Assembly: GCF_965279675.1 (NCBI RefSeq)
Contig: NZ_CBDIIJ010000002.1
Coordinates: forward strand, 1,922,001-1,986,000
Source of the DNA: Mucisphaera sp965279675
GTDB taxonomy: Bacteria > Planctomycetota > Phycisphaerae > Phycisphaerales > Phycisphaeraceae
Direction: 5' to 3'
DNA: 64,000 nucleotides
Shown: positions 54,920 through 64,000 of the stretch, piece after piece
How positions within the stretch are numbered: the stretch's first letter is position 1
Layout of the letters: each line of letters opens with the position of its first letter
Notes under the pieces: generated by a model
The model's input: only the letters and a program-made list of their open reading frames with translations
Databases searched by the model: none
What the model was told of the DNA's origin: nothing
Position numbers and translations under genes: made by a program

Positions 54920-56749
54920 ATGCTCGGACTTCGTTCACGTCTTGGCCTGCTGATGATGGCCTGCCTCCTGAGCCTCACGCCATCCCTCCTCGCCAGCGCC
55001 CCCACCCACCTCCTCATCGACTTCACCAACCCCACCGCCAAGGTCAACCGCGCCATCTTCGGCATAGAAGGCCATCCCAAGGTCTTTATGGTCGCCCAGC
55101 AGAACCCTCACGTCATGGAGGCCTTCCTCCGACTCAACCCCTCCGGCACCGTCGCCCGCATGGAAACCTGGATCGGCTTCCTCGAACCCGAAAACGACAA
55201 CGACGACCCCTACACCTACAACTGGGACCGCCTCTACCCCGACAAGATGATCCGCTTCATCGAGGACCGACCCGCCTTCGAGAACTGGCTCCGCGAGATC
55301 GACGTCGAACTCATGCCCCTGCTCTGCTACAGCACCGAATGGCTCCAATCAGGCAACGAAGACGACCAGATCAGCGACAAACACGAATGGGCCGAGTTCG
55401 CCGCCGCCGCCATGCACTCATGGAACGCCGATGGCGACGACCTCCGCGCACGCTACGCCGAAGTCTGGAACGAACCCAACATGCCCATGTTCGGCATGGG
55501 CAAGCGCGAGGCCTACTTCGAGCTCTTCAACATCGCCGCCGAAAGACTCCGCGCCGAAGACCCCACGCTCATGGTCGGCGGGCCAGCCCTCACACCCGCC
55601 CACTGGGCCGAACCCATGGAGTGGTACGCCGACTTCATCGAAAATTGCGGGCACAACGCCGACTTCGTCATCCACCACATCTACCACGGCTCCGATGTCA
55701 CCGCCGACGACGAGGTCCAGCAGATCATCGAAATGACCGACCAGTTTCGCGCCGTCCCCGGCCGCGAACACGGCAAGATGGCCCTCACCGAAATCGATGC
55801 CTGGTACGCCGGATGGCCCAAGTTCCAGTACCTCATGCAGCGACACTTCGGCTACATGTCCATCGCCGACCGCATCCTCTCCGTCCACCACTTCACCACC
55901 CTCGCCTACAACGAGCACGGAACCTACACCTTCGGCGTCATGACCGAACAAGGCGCGCCCATGCTCGGCACCTACTGGCCCTTCTGGATCGTCCGCAACA
56001 TCGACGGCCTCCTCGTCAACACCATCAAGCGAGGCGACGCCGGCCAACTCGACGCCATGGGCTCCACACACACCAGCGAGCAAGGCCACAGCAACCTCGC
56101 CACCGTGATCTACAACCGCACCGAACAACGCGTCACCACCCCCATCACGCTCGTCTTCGAACCCACCGACCACGACCGCTGGCTCCGCATCGACGAAACC
56201 ACCAGCACCTTCCAGGGCGTCCGCGAACTCATCAAAGTCCCCGCCGGCGAGCAACAACTCACCCTCAACCGAACCATCCAACCCCAGACCGCCGCCGCCA
56301 TGACCCTTCTCACCCCCGGCGACCGCCATTACCAATTCGCCGACCTCAACGACCAGGAAGCACCCGCCGTCGAACTCTCAGCAACCACCGACCAGATCAC
56401 CCCCGATCAGGATTTCACCCTCACCGCCCGTGTCGTCAACACCACCGACCAGCCCATCTCCGGCAAGCTCAGCCTCATCGACCTCCCCGAAGGCTGGCAG
56501 GCCACCAGCACCACCATCGACACCGGCCTACTCGCCACCGGAGCCGCCGCATCTTTCGACATCACCATCACCGCCTCAAACAAACCTCAACCCCTATCCC
56601 GCATGACCGTCGGGGCCACCAGCACCATCCCCCACCTCAACCAGGCCATCGCCCCCGTCGCCCAGTTTGTCGATGAAGCCGGCGCTTCAAAAACGTCCCT
56701 CCCAGTCGATATCGTCTACGTCGATCACCAGGAGACAGAAGCGCCATGA
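54920..56749 (+). CDS. Secreted clan GH-A glycoside hydrolase
   Basis: A 609-residue exported enzyme. Signal peptide: residues 1-27 (hydrophobic LLMMACLLSLTPSLLA). The barrel shows the two glutamates of clan GH-A: acid/base Glu185 in YAEVWNEPNM and nucleophile Glu291 in KMALTEIDAWYAGW. A beta-sandwich follows (about 390-470), then a CARDB-like or NEW3-like domain (residues 480-600: FTLTARVVNTTDQPISGKL). It resembles GH39 or related families, but I cannot assign a number. The stop overlaps the GH38 start by four bases. The start is set at the ATG at 54920 because a signal peptide follows directly. AGGA lies 12 bases upstream. Confidence 0.8.
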   Translation: MLGLRSRLGLLMMACLLSLTPSLLASAPTHLLIDFTNPTAKVNRAIFGIEGHPKVFMVAQQNPHVMEAFLRLNPSGTVARMETWIGFLEPENDNDDPYTYNWDRLYPDKMIRFIEDRPAFENWLREIDVELMPLLCYSTEWLQSGNEDDQISDKHEWAEFAAAAMHSWNADGDDLRARYAEVWNEPNMPMFGMGKREAYFELFNIAAERLRAEDPTLMVGGPALTPAHWAEPMEWYADFIENCGHNADFVIHHIYHGSDVTADDEVQQIIEMTDQFRAVPGREHGKMALTEIDAWYAGWPKFQYLMQRHFGYMSIADRILSVHHFTTLAYNEHGTYTFGVMTEQGAPMLGTYWPFWIVRNIDGLLVNTIKRGDAGQLDAMGSTHTSEQGHSNLATVIYNRTEQRVTTPITLVFEPTDHDRWLRIDETTSTFQGVRELIKVPAGEQQLTLNRTIQPQTAAAMTLLTPGDRHYQFADLNDQEAPAVELSATTDQITPDQDFTLTARVVNTTDQPISGKLSLIDLPEGWQATSTTIDTGLLATGAAASFDITITASNKPQPLSRMTVGATSTIPHLNQAIAPVAQFVDEAGASKTSLPVDIVYVDHQETEAP

Positions 56750-59520
56750 GCACCATCGATCGACCCGACACACACACCGCCAAAGACCCGCAGGCCACCA
56801 CCACCCGACAGGCCCACTACGTCCTCTCTACGCACTGGGACCGCGAGTGGTACCAGCCCTTCCAGCTCTACCGCTACCGCCTCGTCCAACTGATGGACCG
56901 CATCCTCGACGGCATCGCTTCAGGCGAACTCCGCGGCCCCTTCCAGACCGACGGCCAGGCCATCATCCTCGACGACTACCTCGAAATCCGACCCGAACGA
57001 CGCGCCGACATCGAAACCCTCGCCCAATCCGGCAAACTCGTCATCGGACCCTGGTACGTCCTCCCCGATGAGTTCCTCGTCACCGGCGAATCGATCATCC
57101 GGAACATCGCCCTCGGACGACAGATCGCCCGCGACTACGGCGGCACACCCTCCAGCGCCGGCTTCGTCTGCGACCTCTTCGGACACATCTCCCAACTCCC
57201 GCAGATCCTCGCCGGCTTCGGCGTCAAAGGCGGCTTCCTCTGGCGCGGAACCAACGACGTCCACACCCGACATCTCAACTGGATCGGTGCCGACGGCACC
57301 AAACTTCCCTGCTACCGCTTCGGCATCCGCGGCTACTGCGACTACGCCTCCCGCGTCCGCGGCGCCTCCGATTTCGATACCACCTACACCCCCGAACAGC
57401 TCGATGAACGCCTCAACAGCTACCTCCAGGAAGAAGCAACAAAGTCCGCCGTCGATCCCATCCTCGTCTTCGATGGCGGCGACCACATGGAATGGGACCG
57501 AGACGCCTATACAGCCCTCGCTCACCGCATGGACGATCCCATCCCAGGTATCGAGATCGTCCACAGCTCACTCGACGGCTACCTCGACGCCATGCTCGCC
57601 GAGGCCGACCAGATCACCGAAACCCTCCACGGCGAACTCCGCGAGCCCGGCAAGGAACTCATGGAGACCGACGAACAGTGGGTCATCCCAGGCGTCGCCT
57701 CCAGCCGAGTCTGGATCAAGCAGGCCAACGCCCACTGCCACGCCCTCCTCACCCAATGGGCCGAACCCCTCTCTCTCTTCACCCACCTCACCCTCGGCAC
57801 CCAAGGCGACGAAGGCTTCCTCAACACCGCCTGGAAATGGCTCCTCAAAAACCACCCCCACGACTCCATAGGCGGCTGCTCCGTCGACCTCGTCCACGAG
57901 GACATGAAGTTCCGCTTCAGCCAGACCCGGCAAATCGGCGAGGAACTCACCGAACGCGCTATCAATCGCATCACCGCCTCGGTCGAAGGGCCCATCGAGG
58001 ACAACCAGGTCCGCATCGGCGTCTTCAACCCAACCCCCCGCAAACACACCGGCCCGATCAAGTTCGACATCGAAGTCCCCACCGACTGGCCACGCTTCAA
58101 CGAGTTCTTCTTCTTCGAAGAAAAACCCGCCTTCCGCCTCTACGGACCCGACGGCACAGAAGTCCCCTACCAGCGACTCGCCCAGGACATGGACCGACGC
58201 AGAAAACGCCTCGCCACCACCGCCTTCCCCGCCGAAAGACAAGTCAACGTCATCACCGTCATCGCCGATCTCGAGATCCCAGGCATGGGATACACCACCC
58301 TCACCGCGGTGCGCGCGGAGAAGACGCACCACCACACCCGGCATCCCGAAAAACCCGGGCTGGCGGTGTCATCCCATGCCCTCGAGAACGGCAAACTCCG
58401 CGTCGAAGTCGAACCCGGAGGACGACTCACCCTCACCGACAAACAGACCGGCCGAACCTATCCACACCTCCTCACCTTCGAAGACGCCGCCGACATAGGC
58501 GACGGCTGGTACCACGGACAGGCCCTCCGCGATCAGGTCTTCTCCTCCGCCGCCGCAGGACAAACCGATGTCGCCATCGTCGCCGACCTCGCCAGCTACG
58601 CCGCCATCCGAGTCCGCACCACCATGCACCTCCCCGAAGCATTCGACTTCAACCGCATGCGCCGCGTCGAATCCTTCAAGCCCCTCACCATCGACTCCCT
58701 CATCGAACTCTATCGCGACGCCGACCACCTCAACATCACCACAACCATCGACAACCAGATCAAAGACCACCGCCTCCGCGTCCTCTTCCCCTCCGGCTGC
58801 CAATCCGCGAACACTTACCTCGCCGACACAGCCTTCGACGTCGTCGAACGAGACATCCCCCTCCGCAAAGACAACCACCTCTACCGCGAACTCGAAATCG
58901 AAACACGACCTCAGCAATCCTGGACCGCCGTCCACGACGATACCGGCGGCCTCGCCGTCATCACCCTGGGACTCCTCGAAACCGCCGTCCGCGACCAACC
59001 CGATCGACCCATCGCCCTCACCCTCTCACGCTCAACCCGACGAACCGTCCTGACCAATAGCGAACCCGAAGGCCAAATCCAGGGACCGCTCACCTTCAAC
59101 TACCGACTCACCCCACTCAACGGCAAACCCGACACCTCCAGACTCTTCGACCTCGCCGAAGACCTCCACGCCGGCAAGAAAACCACGGTCGTCATGCCCG
59201 CCGACCGCCGCCACCACCTCGACGGCATGCCCGAACCCAACCAGCCCGCCACTTCTGGACTCCTCGAAGTCGATGGCAAGGCCAAACTCACCGCCGCTCG
59301 CAAGATCAACAACGCCATCGAACTCCGACTCTTCAACCCAACCGATGCCAGCATCAACAGCACCCTCAGCCTGCCACGCCTCGGCCCCGCCTGGAAACAG
59401 GCCCACCCTGTCGATTTCGAAGGCCACCCGGTCGATAACCCCATCCCCGTCAGCAACGGCACCATCGACATCACCATTGAACCCAGGAAAATCCTGACCC
59501 TCCACCTCAAACAGGAATGA
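56746..59520 (+). CDS. GH38 alpha-mannosidase
   Basis: A 924-residue exo-acting alpha-mannosidase. The N-terminal catalytic domain has the zinc site His30/Asp32 in STHWDREW and the nucleophile Asp143 in FVCDLFGHISQLP, with FLWRGTN after it. Middle and C-terminal beta domains follow (for example DGGDHMEWD and ALTLSRSTRRT). The length is usual for bacterial GH38. No signal peptide is visible, so it probably acts in the cytoplasm on imported oligosaccharides. Overlaps of four bases with both neighbours (ATGA at each end) show translational coupling with the two GH-A hydrolases. Confidence 0.92.
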   Translation: MSTIDRPDTHTAKDPQATTTRQAHYVLSTHWDREWYQPFQLYRYRLVQLMDRILDGIASGELRGPFQTDGQAIILDDYLEIRPERRADIETLAQSGKLVIGPWYVLPDEFLVTGESIIRNIALGRQIARDYGGTPSSAGFVCDLFGHISQLPQILAGFGVKGGFLWRGTNDVHTRHLNWIGADGTKLPCYRFGIRGYCDYASRVRGASDFDTTYTPEQLDERLNSYLQEEATKSAVDPILVFDGGDHMEWDRDAYTALAHRMDDPIPGIEIVHSSLDGYLDAMLAEADQITETLHGELREPGKELMETDEQWVIPGVASSRVWIKQANAHCHALLTQWAEPLSLFTHLTLGTQGDEGFLNTAWKWLLKNHPHDSIGGCSVDLVHEDMKFRFSQTRQIGEELTERAINRITASVEGPIEDNQVRIGVFNPTPRKHTGPIKFDIEVPTDWPRFNEFFFFEEKPAFRLYGPDGTEVPYQRLAQDMDRRRKRLATTAFPAERQVNVITVIADLEIPGMGYTTLTAVRAEKTHHHTRHPEKPGLAVSSHALENGKLRVEVEPGGRLTLTDKQTGRTYPHLLTFEDAADIGDGWYHGQALRDQVFSSAAAGQTDVAIVADLASYAAIRVRTTMHLPEAFDFNRMRRVESFKPLTIDSLIELYRDADHLNITTTIDNQIKDHRLRVLFPSGCQSANTYLADTAFDVVERDIPLRKDNHLYRELEIETRPQQSWTAVHDDTGGLAVITLGLLETAVRDQPDRPIALTLSRSTRRTVLTNSEPEGQIQGPLTFNYRLTPLNGKPDTSRLFDLAEDLHAGKKTTVVMPADRRHHLDGMPEPNQPATSGLLEVDGKAKLTAARKINNAIELRLFNPTDASINSTLSLPRLGPAWKQAHPVDFEGHPVDNPIPVSNGTIDITIEPRKILTLHLKQE

Positions 59521-60989
59521 CCACGATGTTCCGTCACCTGTCCATCACGATCGCCGCAGTCCTCCTGATCGCAGCGCCCGCCGCCGCGCAGGACAAACTC
59601 TACGGCGTCCACTGGTGGGACTACGACGGCAACACCGCAGGGCCCGGCACCACCGGCGGCCTCGCCGTCGAAACCATCATCACCCACTCCGCGCCCTGGT
59701 GGTCAGCCAACTACTTCCTCCCCCTCTACCAGCAGGCAACCACCCAGCACAACGCCACCTTCGTCACACGCATCGACTACAACTGGGGTGAAACCGTCCC
59801 CAGCCCCAACTCGCTCGCCGCCGCCGACTGGGCCACCGCCGTCCTCGACGCCGTCAACACCCTCGGCGACCACGCCAACATCTGGGTCATCGGCAACGAG
59901 CCCAACGTCACCTCCGAAGGCAACAACTGGCCCGACCAACGCATCCAGCCCGCCGACTACGCCTCCATCTACACCACCGTCCGCACCGCCATCAAAGCCC
60001 AGCGACCCGACGACCTCGTCCTCCTCGCACCCCCAAGCCCCGGACCGGCAGGTGGGATCCGCTGGATGTCCGGCAACGACTACCTCGCCCAAACCATCGA
60101 CGCCGTCATCGGCCGAAGAGGCGGAGCCATCGACGGCTTTGCCCTCCACGCCTACGGCAACCCCTTCACCTCGAACCCCACCACCGCCGCCGCCGGCTTC
60201 CAGGCCAGCTACATCGAACAGCTCAACATTATCGACAACAAAGGCTTCCAAGACGCCCCCGTCTGGATCACCGAGTGGGCACGCTCCACCTCAACCACAG
60301 GCGATCTCGCCGCAAATGAAGCTGTCACCGCCCAGTTCATCACCCAGGCACTCGCCGATCTCCACGACTGGAACCAGACACCCGGCAACCACAACATCGT
60401 CTCCACCGCATGGTTCGTGAACCAGGGCTACGGCGGCTGGGACGAGTTCGCCCTCGAATGGTGGGCCACCCGTGGCAACCCCGCCGGCGACCCCAACGAC
60501 ATGCTGACCGCCATGCTCAACAGCGCCCAATACCCCGCCGGCCTCTACGGCACACGACCCAACCCCTTCCCAGGCGACCTCAACGCCGACGGCCTCACCG
60601 ACCACCTAGACATCAATCTCCTCTTCGCCAATCTCGGCAACCCCGCCTACGACGTCGACGGCAACAACACCGCCGACTTCGCCGATGTCGCCCACCTCAT
60701 CCGTGAACTCATCGGCACCGAGTTTGGCGACATCAACCTCGACCAGGCCGTCGACCTCATCGACCTCTCCATCCTCGCCACCAATTTCAACACCACCGGC
60801 ATCGGCTGGCAGCGCGGCGACTTCAACGGCGACACCCAGGTCAACCTCAACGACCTCTCCGTCCTCGCCACCTACTTCGGCTTCAACGCAAACCCGGCCA
60901 TCCCCACACCCGCCACCGCCACACTCATCGCCACACTCGTGCCCGTCGCCAGAAACCGTCAACCCAAGGACACCCCACACCATGCCTGA
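59517..60989 (+). CDS. Secreted GH-A-like hydrolase with dockerin repeats
   Basis: A 490-residue protein with a signal peptide (residues 1-24), a compact TIM-barrel hydrolase with Glu128 in WVIGNEPNV and Glu253 in VWITEWARS as probable acid/base and nucleophile, and a dockerin-type region at about 352-455 (DLNADGLTDHLD, DVDGNNTADFAD, INLDQAVDLIDLS, DFNGDTQVNLND). The end (IPTPATATLIATLVPVARNR) looks like a weak PEP-CTERM-type tail. The third dockerin unit is almost identical to one in the protein at 47968-49116. No family number can be given with confidence. It overlaps the GH38 gene by four bases and the GH172 gene by eight. Confidence 0.78.
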   Translation: MTTMFRHLSITIAAVLLIAAPAAAQDKLYGVHWWDYDGNTAGPGTTGGLAVETIITHSAPWWSANYFLPLYQQATTQHNATFVTRIDYNWGETVPSPNSLAAADWATAVLDAVNTLGDHANIWVIGNEPNVTSEGNNWPDQRIQPADYASIYTTVRTAIKAQRPDDLVLLAPPSPGPAGGIRWMSGNDYLAQTIDAVIGRRGGAIDGFALHAYGNPFTSNPTTAAAGFQASYIEQLNIIDNKGFQDAPVWITEWARSTSTTGDLAANEAVTAQFITQALADLHDWNQTPGNHNIVSTAWFVNQGYGGWDEFALEWWATRGNPAGDPNDMLTAMLNSAQYPAGLYGTRPNPFPGDLNADGLTDHLDINLLFANLGNPAYDVDGNNTADFADVAHLIRELIGTEFGDINLDQAVDLIDLSILATNFNTTGIGWQRGDFNGDTQVNLNDLSVLATYFGFNANPAIPTPATATLIATLVPVARNRQPKDTPHHA

Positions 60990-62118
60990 GTTCGACGGCC
61001 TCTTCTGCGACATGGGGAACATCCACCGCCTGTCCAAAGCGCAGACACGATCCATCAGCGCCGAAAACCCCACCGGCGCTAAAGCCCAGGGCGGCAGAGC
61101 CACCGAAGGCATCAGCCAGGAGCGCGCCACCGACCTCGGCCGCGGCTGGAAAATCAACCCCGCCATCGAGATCCAACCCGGAAACACCGCCGAGATCGCC
61201 GACATCGACGGCCCCGGCGCCCTCCAGCACCTCTGGATGACGCCCACCGGCCACTGGCGCTTCCTCATCCTCCGCATCTACTGGGACAACCAGGACCAAC
61301 CCTCCGTCGAATGCCCGATGGGTGACTTCTTCGCCTGCGGATGGGGCTCCTACGCCCAGGTCTCATCCATCCCCGTCACCGTCAACCCCGGCAGCGCCCT
61401 CAACTGCTACTGGCCCATGCCCTTCCGCAAACACTGCCGCATCACCGTCGAGAACGTCGGCACCCAACCCGCCTATCTCTACTACCAGATCGACTACGCC
61501 CTCAACCACGTCCCCGAAGACGCCGCCTACTTCCACGCCCAATTCCGACGCGCCAACCCACAACCCTACGGCAAAGTCTTCACCATCCTCGAAGGCATCA
61601 AAGGACATGGACACTACGTCGGCACCTACATGGCCTGGGGCGTCAACAACCGCGGCTGGTGGGGCGAAGGCGAGATCAAGTTCTACATCGACGGCGACCT
61701 CGCACCCGATCAATCCGTCGATAACGACGTCGCCGAACACGGCGGCTCCGCCTTCCCAACCATCTGCGGAACCGGTACCGAAGACTACTTCCTCGGCTCC
61801 TACAACTTCGAAAACCCCCACACCAGGCAGTATCAGGAATACACCACCCCCTACGCCGGCATGCCCCAGGTCATCCGACCCGATGGCGTCTACGAATCCC
61901 AGCAACGCTTCGGACTCTACCGCTGGCACATCCCCGACCCCATCCGCTTCCATCAGGACCTCACCGTCACCATCCAGGCCCTCGGCTGGCGAAAACGAGA
62001 GCCCATCCACTACCTCCCCCTCCAGGACGACATCGCCTCCGTCGCCTACTGGTACCAGTCACTACCCACGCCAACCTTCCCGACACTCCCGCACCGCGAC
62101 CAGCTCGAAGTGGTCTAG
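60982..62118 (+). CDS. GH172 (DUF2961) glycoside hydrolase
   Basis: A 378-residue protein of the DUF2961 family, classified as GH172. Known members act on difructose anhydride, alpha-D-fructofuranosides or alpha-D-arabinofuranosides. The typical blocks are present: IADIDGPGALQHLWMT near residue 73, WWGEGEIKFYIDG (Glu229 and Glu231) and ICGTGTEDYFLGSYNF (Glu267), which contain the probable catalytic glutamates, and the C-terminal YRWHIPDPIRF. No signal peptide is present. AAGGA lies upstream and the start overlaps the dockerin hydrolase by eight bases, so the two are coupled. Confidence 0.88.
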   Translation: MPEFDGLFCDMGNIHRLSKAQTRSISAENPTGAKAQGGRATEGISQERATDLGRGWKINPAIEIQPGNTAEIADIDGPGALQHLWMTPTGHWRFLILRIYWDNQDQPSVECPMGDFFACGWGSYAQVSSIPVTVNPGSALNCYWPMPFRKHCRITVENVGTQPAYLYYQIDYALNHVPEDAAYFHAQFRRANPQPYGKVFTILEGIKGHGHYVGTYMAWGVNNRGWWGEGEIKFYIDGDLAPDQSVDNDVAEHGGSAFPTICGTGTEDYFLGSYNFENPHTRQYQEYTTPYAGMPQVIRPDGVYESQQRFGLYRWHIPDPIRFHQDLTVTIQALGWRKREPIHYLPLQDDIASVAYWYQSLPTPTFPTLPHRDQLEVV

Positions 62119-62140
62119 CCCAGCTACAAAGAGATAGAAC

Positions 62141-62938
62141 ATGAACACCACCACACTCACCGTCGCCGACCAGTACGCCCAGCAGGGCTTCTACATCGCC
62201 ACCGATCCCGTCATCTCACCAGAGCTTGTCCAGGCCGCCGAACAAGGCATGGAAAGAGTCCGCCAGGGCGAGTACCGCACCGGACAACCTCCCTTCGACT
62301 CCCCATGGAAGCCAGGCGACGACGACACCAAACTCTGCAAGATCGAGATGCCCAACCTCGCCGACCCCGACATCCAACAAGCCATCGCCAGCCCGCAACT
62401 AGGCGAGCTCGCCGCACGACTCACCGGCGCAAAGATGGTCCAGGTCTGGTGGGTCCAACTTCTCCACAAACCCTCCGTCGATCCCAACAAAGCGGGGGGC
62501 CCCGCCGTCGGCTGGCACCAGGACGCCCAGTACTGGCCCGAATGGACCGACGACTCCGAACTCTTCACCGCATGGCTCGCCATCTCCGACGTCACGCCCG
62601 AAGCCGGACCCATGGCCTTCGTCCCCGGATCACACCACGCCGGACTCTTCGAAGGCGGCGACTTCTTCTCCTCCGACCTCGACCAGCTCAAAAAGAACAT
62701 CCAACTCCCACCAGGCGTCGCATGGGAAGAAGTCCCCTCCATCCTCAAGCCGGGCGGGGTCTCCTTCCACCACCGCCACACCCTCCACGGCTCGGGCATC
62801 AATACCTCAGACAGCCCCCGTAAATCCTTCGCCATCCACCTCCGCACCGAAAAATCTACCCTCACCGACCACCCCCGCGTCCTCACTCAATACATCGACG
62901 ACGAAGAAAAGTGCCCCGTCATCTACGGCAAACGCTGA
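62141..62938 (+). CDS. Phytanoyl-CoA dioxygenase-family (PhyH) oxygenase
   Basis: A 265-residue Fe(II)/2-oxoglutarate-type oxygenase. The metal triad is His126-x-Asp128 in GWHQDAQYW and His216 in HTLHGSGINTS, and the 2-oxoglutarate arginine is probably in DSPRKSFAIHLR. The substrate is unknown. Its place at the end of the hydrolase series, 22 bases after GH172, suggests oxidation of a sugar or of a methyl or ether group on a glycan component. PhyH-type genes are frequent in planctomycete carbohydrate clusters. AAAGAGA precedes the ATG. Confidence 0.85.
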   Translation: MNTTTLTVADQYAQQGFYIATDPVISPELVQAAEQGMERVRQGEYRTGQPPFDSPWKPGDDDTKLCKIEMPNLADPDIQQAIASPQLGELAARLTGAKMVQVWWVQLLHKPSVDPNKAGGPAVGWHQDAQYWPEWTDDSELFTAWLAISDVTPEAGPMAFVPGSHHAGLFEGGDFFSSDLDQLKKNIQLPPGVAWEEVPSILKPGGVSFHHRHTLHGSGINTSDSPRKSFAIHLRTEKSTLTDHPRVLTQYIDDEEKCPVIYGKR

Positions 62939-62956
62939 CACAACAAAAGCCTCAAC

Positions 62957-64000
62957 TCATCCCGCCGACATCACCGGCCCGTCACCCACCACACGCCACC
63001 CCGGCAGCGCAAGACGCACCGGATGACTCGCCCACCCACGCTCAATCCGCCGCTCAACCTCCGCCCAAGCTGGCACCGCGCTCACCGCGTCCGCTGACGC
63101 CACACTCGCCGCCCCCACACCGACCGCCGAACGAATCGCCAGCTCAGGCCCTTCGCCCCGCAGCAGCGCCGCTAGCAAACCCGCGATCGTGCAATCGCCA
63201 GCGCCCGTCGTCCCCACCACCTCGGTTTGATAGCACGGCACATACAACCGACGCCCCACCCACGCATCCACAGCCAAACCAAGCACCTTCACCACACGAT
63301 CCAAGCGCCCCACATCATCACCCGTCCGCAGGTACAGCCCCTCATCGCCCAGCTTGATCGCCACGATCCCCGCCCTCATCGCAAGCAGACGCTCACCCAC
63401 CCGATCCAACGCCTCGATCGTCAACGCCGGCACCTCCCCGTCCAGCATCGTGCACACCTCGTCATAACTCGGCACAAACAGATCAACCTCAGGCAGCACC
63501 CGAGCCAGCCAGCCCCGCCAATCCACCCGCCCCGTCTCCGAAGCCGGGTCAATCGCCGCCATGTCCAGCGACGTCACCAGCCCCTCGCCATGCGCACGCT
63601 CAAAGATCCCCCGCATCGCCTCACCCCCATCCACCTGCAGGTTCCGCATCAGAGGCGGGTAACCAAAATGCAGCAGCCGCGCACCCCTTAGCGACCCAGC
63701 CGGCACATCCTCAAGCCCGAACGTCGCATTGGCCCCCGGACAGTGAAGGAAATAACGATCCACGCCAGGCGGGCTGATCACCACCGTATAACTCGTCGTC
63801 TCACCCGCCACCCGACGCATCCGCTCCGCTAGCGAAGCCTCATAACCCTCAAGAATCGCAACCACCTCACCCGCAAACGTATCCTCCCCCAGCTTCCCGA
63901 GCAGGGCCGTCGCCACCCCCAGACGATGCAGCGCCAGCCCCGTATTCGCCACCGCACCCCCCGTCGACATCAACGCCGGACCCACCTCCGTCAACGCACC
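62957..64000 (-). CDS. PfkB-family carbohydrate kinase, N-terminus beyond the window
   Basis: The frame is open to the right edge, so the first part is missing. The visible part has the substrate-side GGAVANTGLALHRLG, the central YFLHCPGANATF and the catalytic signature VVGTTGAGDCTIAGLLA, with the Asp base near the C-terminus. At least 347 residues are present, in line with fructokinase/ribokinase members. The TTG near 63994 is an internal codon, not a likely start. The kinase is convergent to the hydrolase series, with 18 bases between, and may phosphorylate a released monosaccharide. Confidence 0.85.
   Translation of the reverse strand, partial: GALTEVGPALMSTGGAVANTGLALHRLGVATALLGKLGEDTFAGEVVAILEGYEASLAERMRRVAGETTSYTVVISPPGVDRYFLHCPGANATFGLEDVPAGSLRGARLLHFGYPPLMRNLQVDGGEAMRGIFERAHGEGLVTSLDMAAIDPASETGRVDWRGWLARVLPEVDLFVPSYDEVCTMLDGEVPALTIEALDRVGERLLAMRAGIVAIKLGDEGLYLRTGDDVGRLDRVVKVLGLAVDAWVGRRLYVPCYQTEVVGTTGAGDCTIAGLLAALLRGEGPELAIRSAVGVGAASVASADAVSAVPAWAEVERRIERGWASHPVRLALPGWRVVGDGPVMSAG

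Noticed and set aside
57492..59060. Open frame of over 500 codons inside GH38
   Set aside because: Arg/Pro/His-rich shadow of the GH38 gene in another frame.

Overview
The window reads as a chromosomal segment of a GC-rich planctomycete, most likely of the class Phycisphaerae. The basis is the combination of a FliW/CsrA/flagellin cluster, secreted proteins with dockerin-type repeats and PEP-CTERM tails, a planctomycete-style prepilin next to glycoside hydrolases, a GxGYxYP-family protein and Gld-like ABC genes with a DUF4340 protein. No tRNA, rRNA, CRISPR array, transposase or phage gene was seen. One structured RNA, the RNase P RNA, is present. The taxonomic call is inference from gene content only.

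Layout. (1) 1-3122: the end of flgL, then fliW, csrA and flagellin, closed by a clear terminator. All three internal leaders carry hairpins that present GGA motifs, so the cluster looks like a CsrA-controlled flagellin circuit. (2) 3163-20091: housekeeping and metabolic genes: a PfkB kinase, a zinc-ribbon membrane protein, a carboxyltransferase, two glycan-related genes, leuS (broken by a one-base insertion near 11930), a TrpG/PabA amidotransferase, an LD-carboxypeptidase, dnaB, nadE, a TPR lipoprotein and a methyltransferase-like gene. (3) 20151-28413: an orphan ketoacyl synthase, then a four-gene uronate operon on the minus strand (GH88 hydrolase, SDR, KDPG aldolase, KDG kinase), a divergent AraC regulator and a two-gene oxidoreductase/isomerase operon. 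A shared 9-base motif flanks the regulator. (4) 28549-43182: a secreted protein, a PtsN-like EIIA, a four-gene Gld-like ABC cluster, purF (probable TTG start), a stand-alone TSCPD protein, mutY, a divergent oxidoreductase-like gene, rnpB and a HEAT-repeat protein. (5) 43385-63994: a carbohydrate region with a GH10-like protein lacking both catalytic glutamates, a NamZ-like lipoprotein, two sugar isomerases, a GxGYxYP protein, a GntR/LacI-type regulator, and a tightly packed plus-strand series of seven genes: PEP-CTERM protein, prepilin, clan GH-A hydrolase, GH38, dockerin hydrolase, GH172 and PhyH-type oxygenase. A partial PfkB kinase closes the window.

How the parts work together. The uronate operon holds what is needed to cut unsaturated uronides and carry the product through KDG and KDPG to pyruvate and triose phosphate. 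The last 20 kb looks like a second polysaccharide locus: secreted binding and hydrolytic proteins, an intracellular or periplasmic alpha-mannosidase, sugar isomerases and a sugar kinase, probably under the GntR/LacI-type regulator. Two secreted proteins in this locus (47968-49116 and 53150-53896) are paralogues with a strongly conserved core and may be a little-described glycan-associated family.
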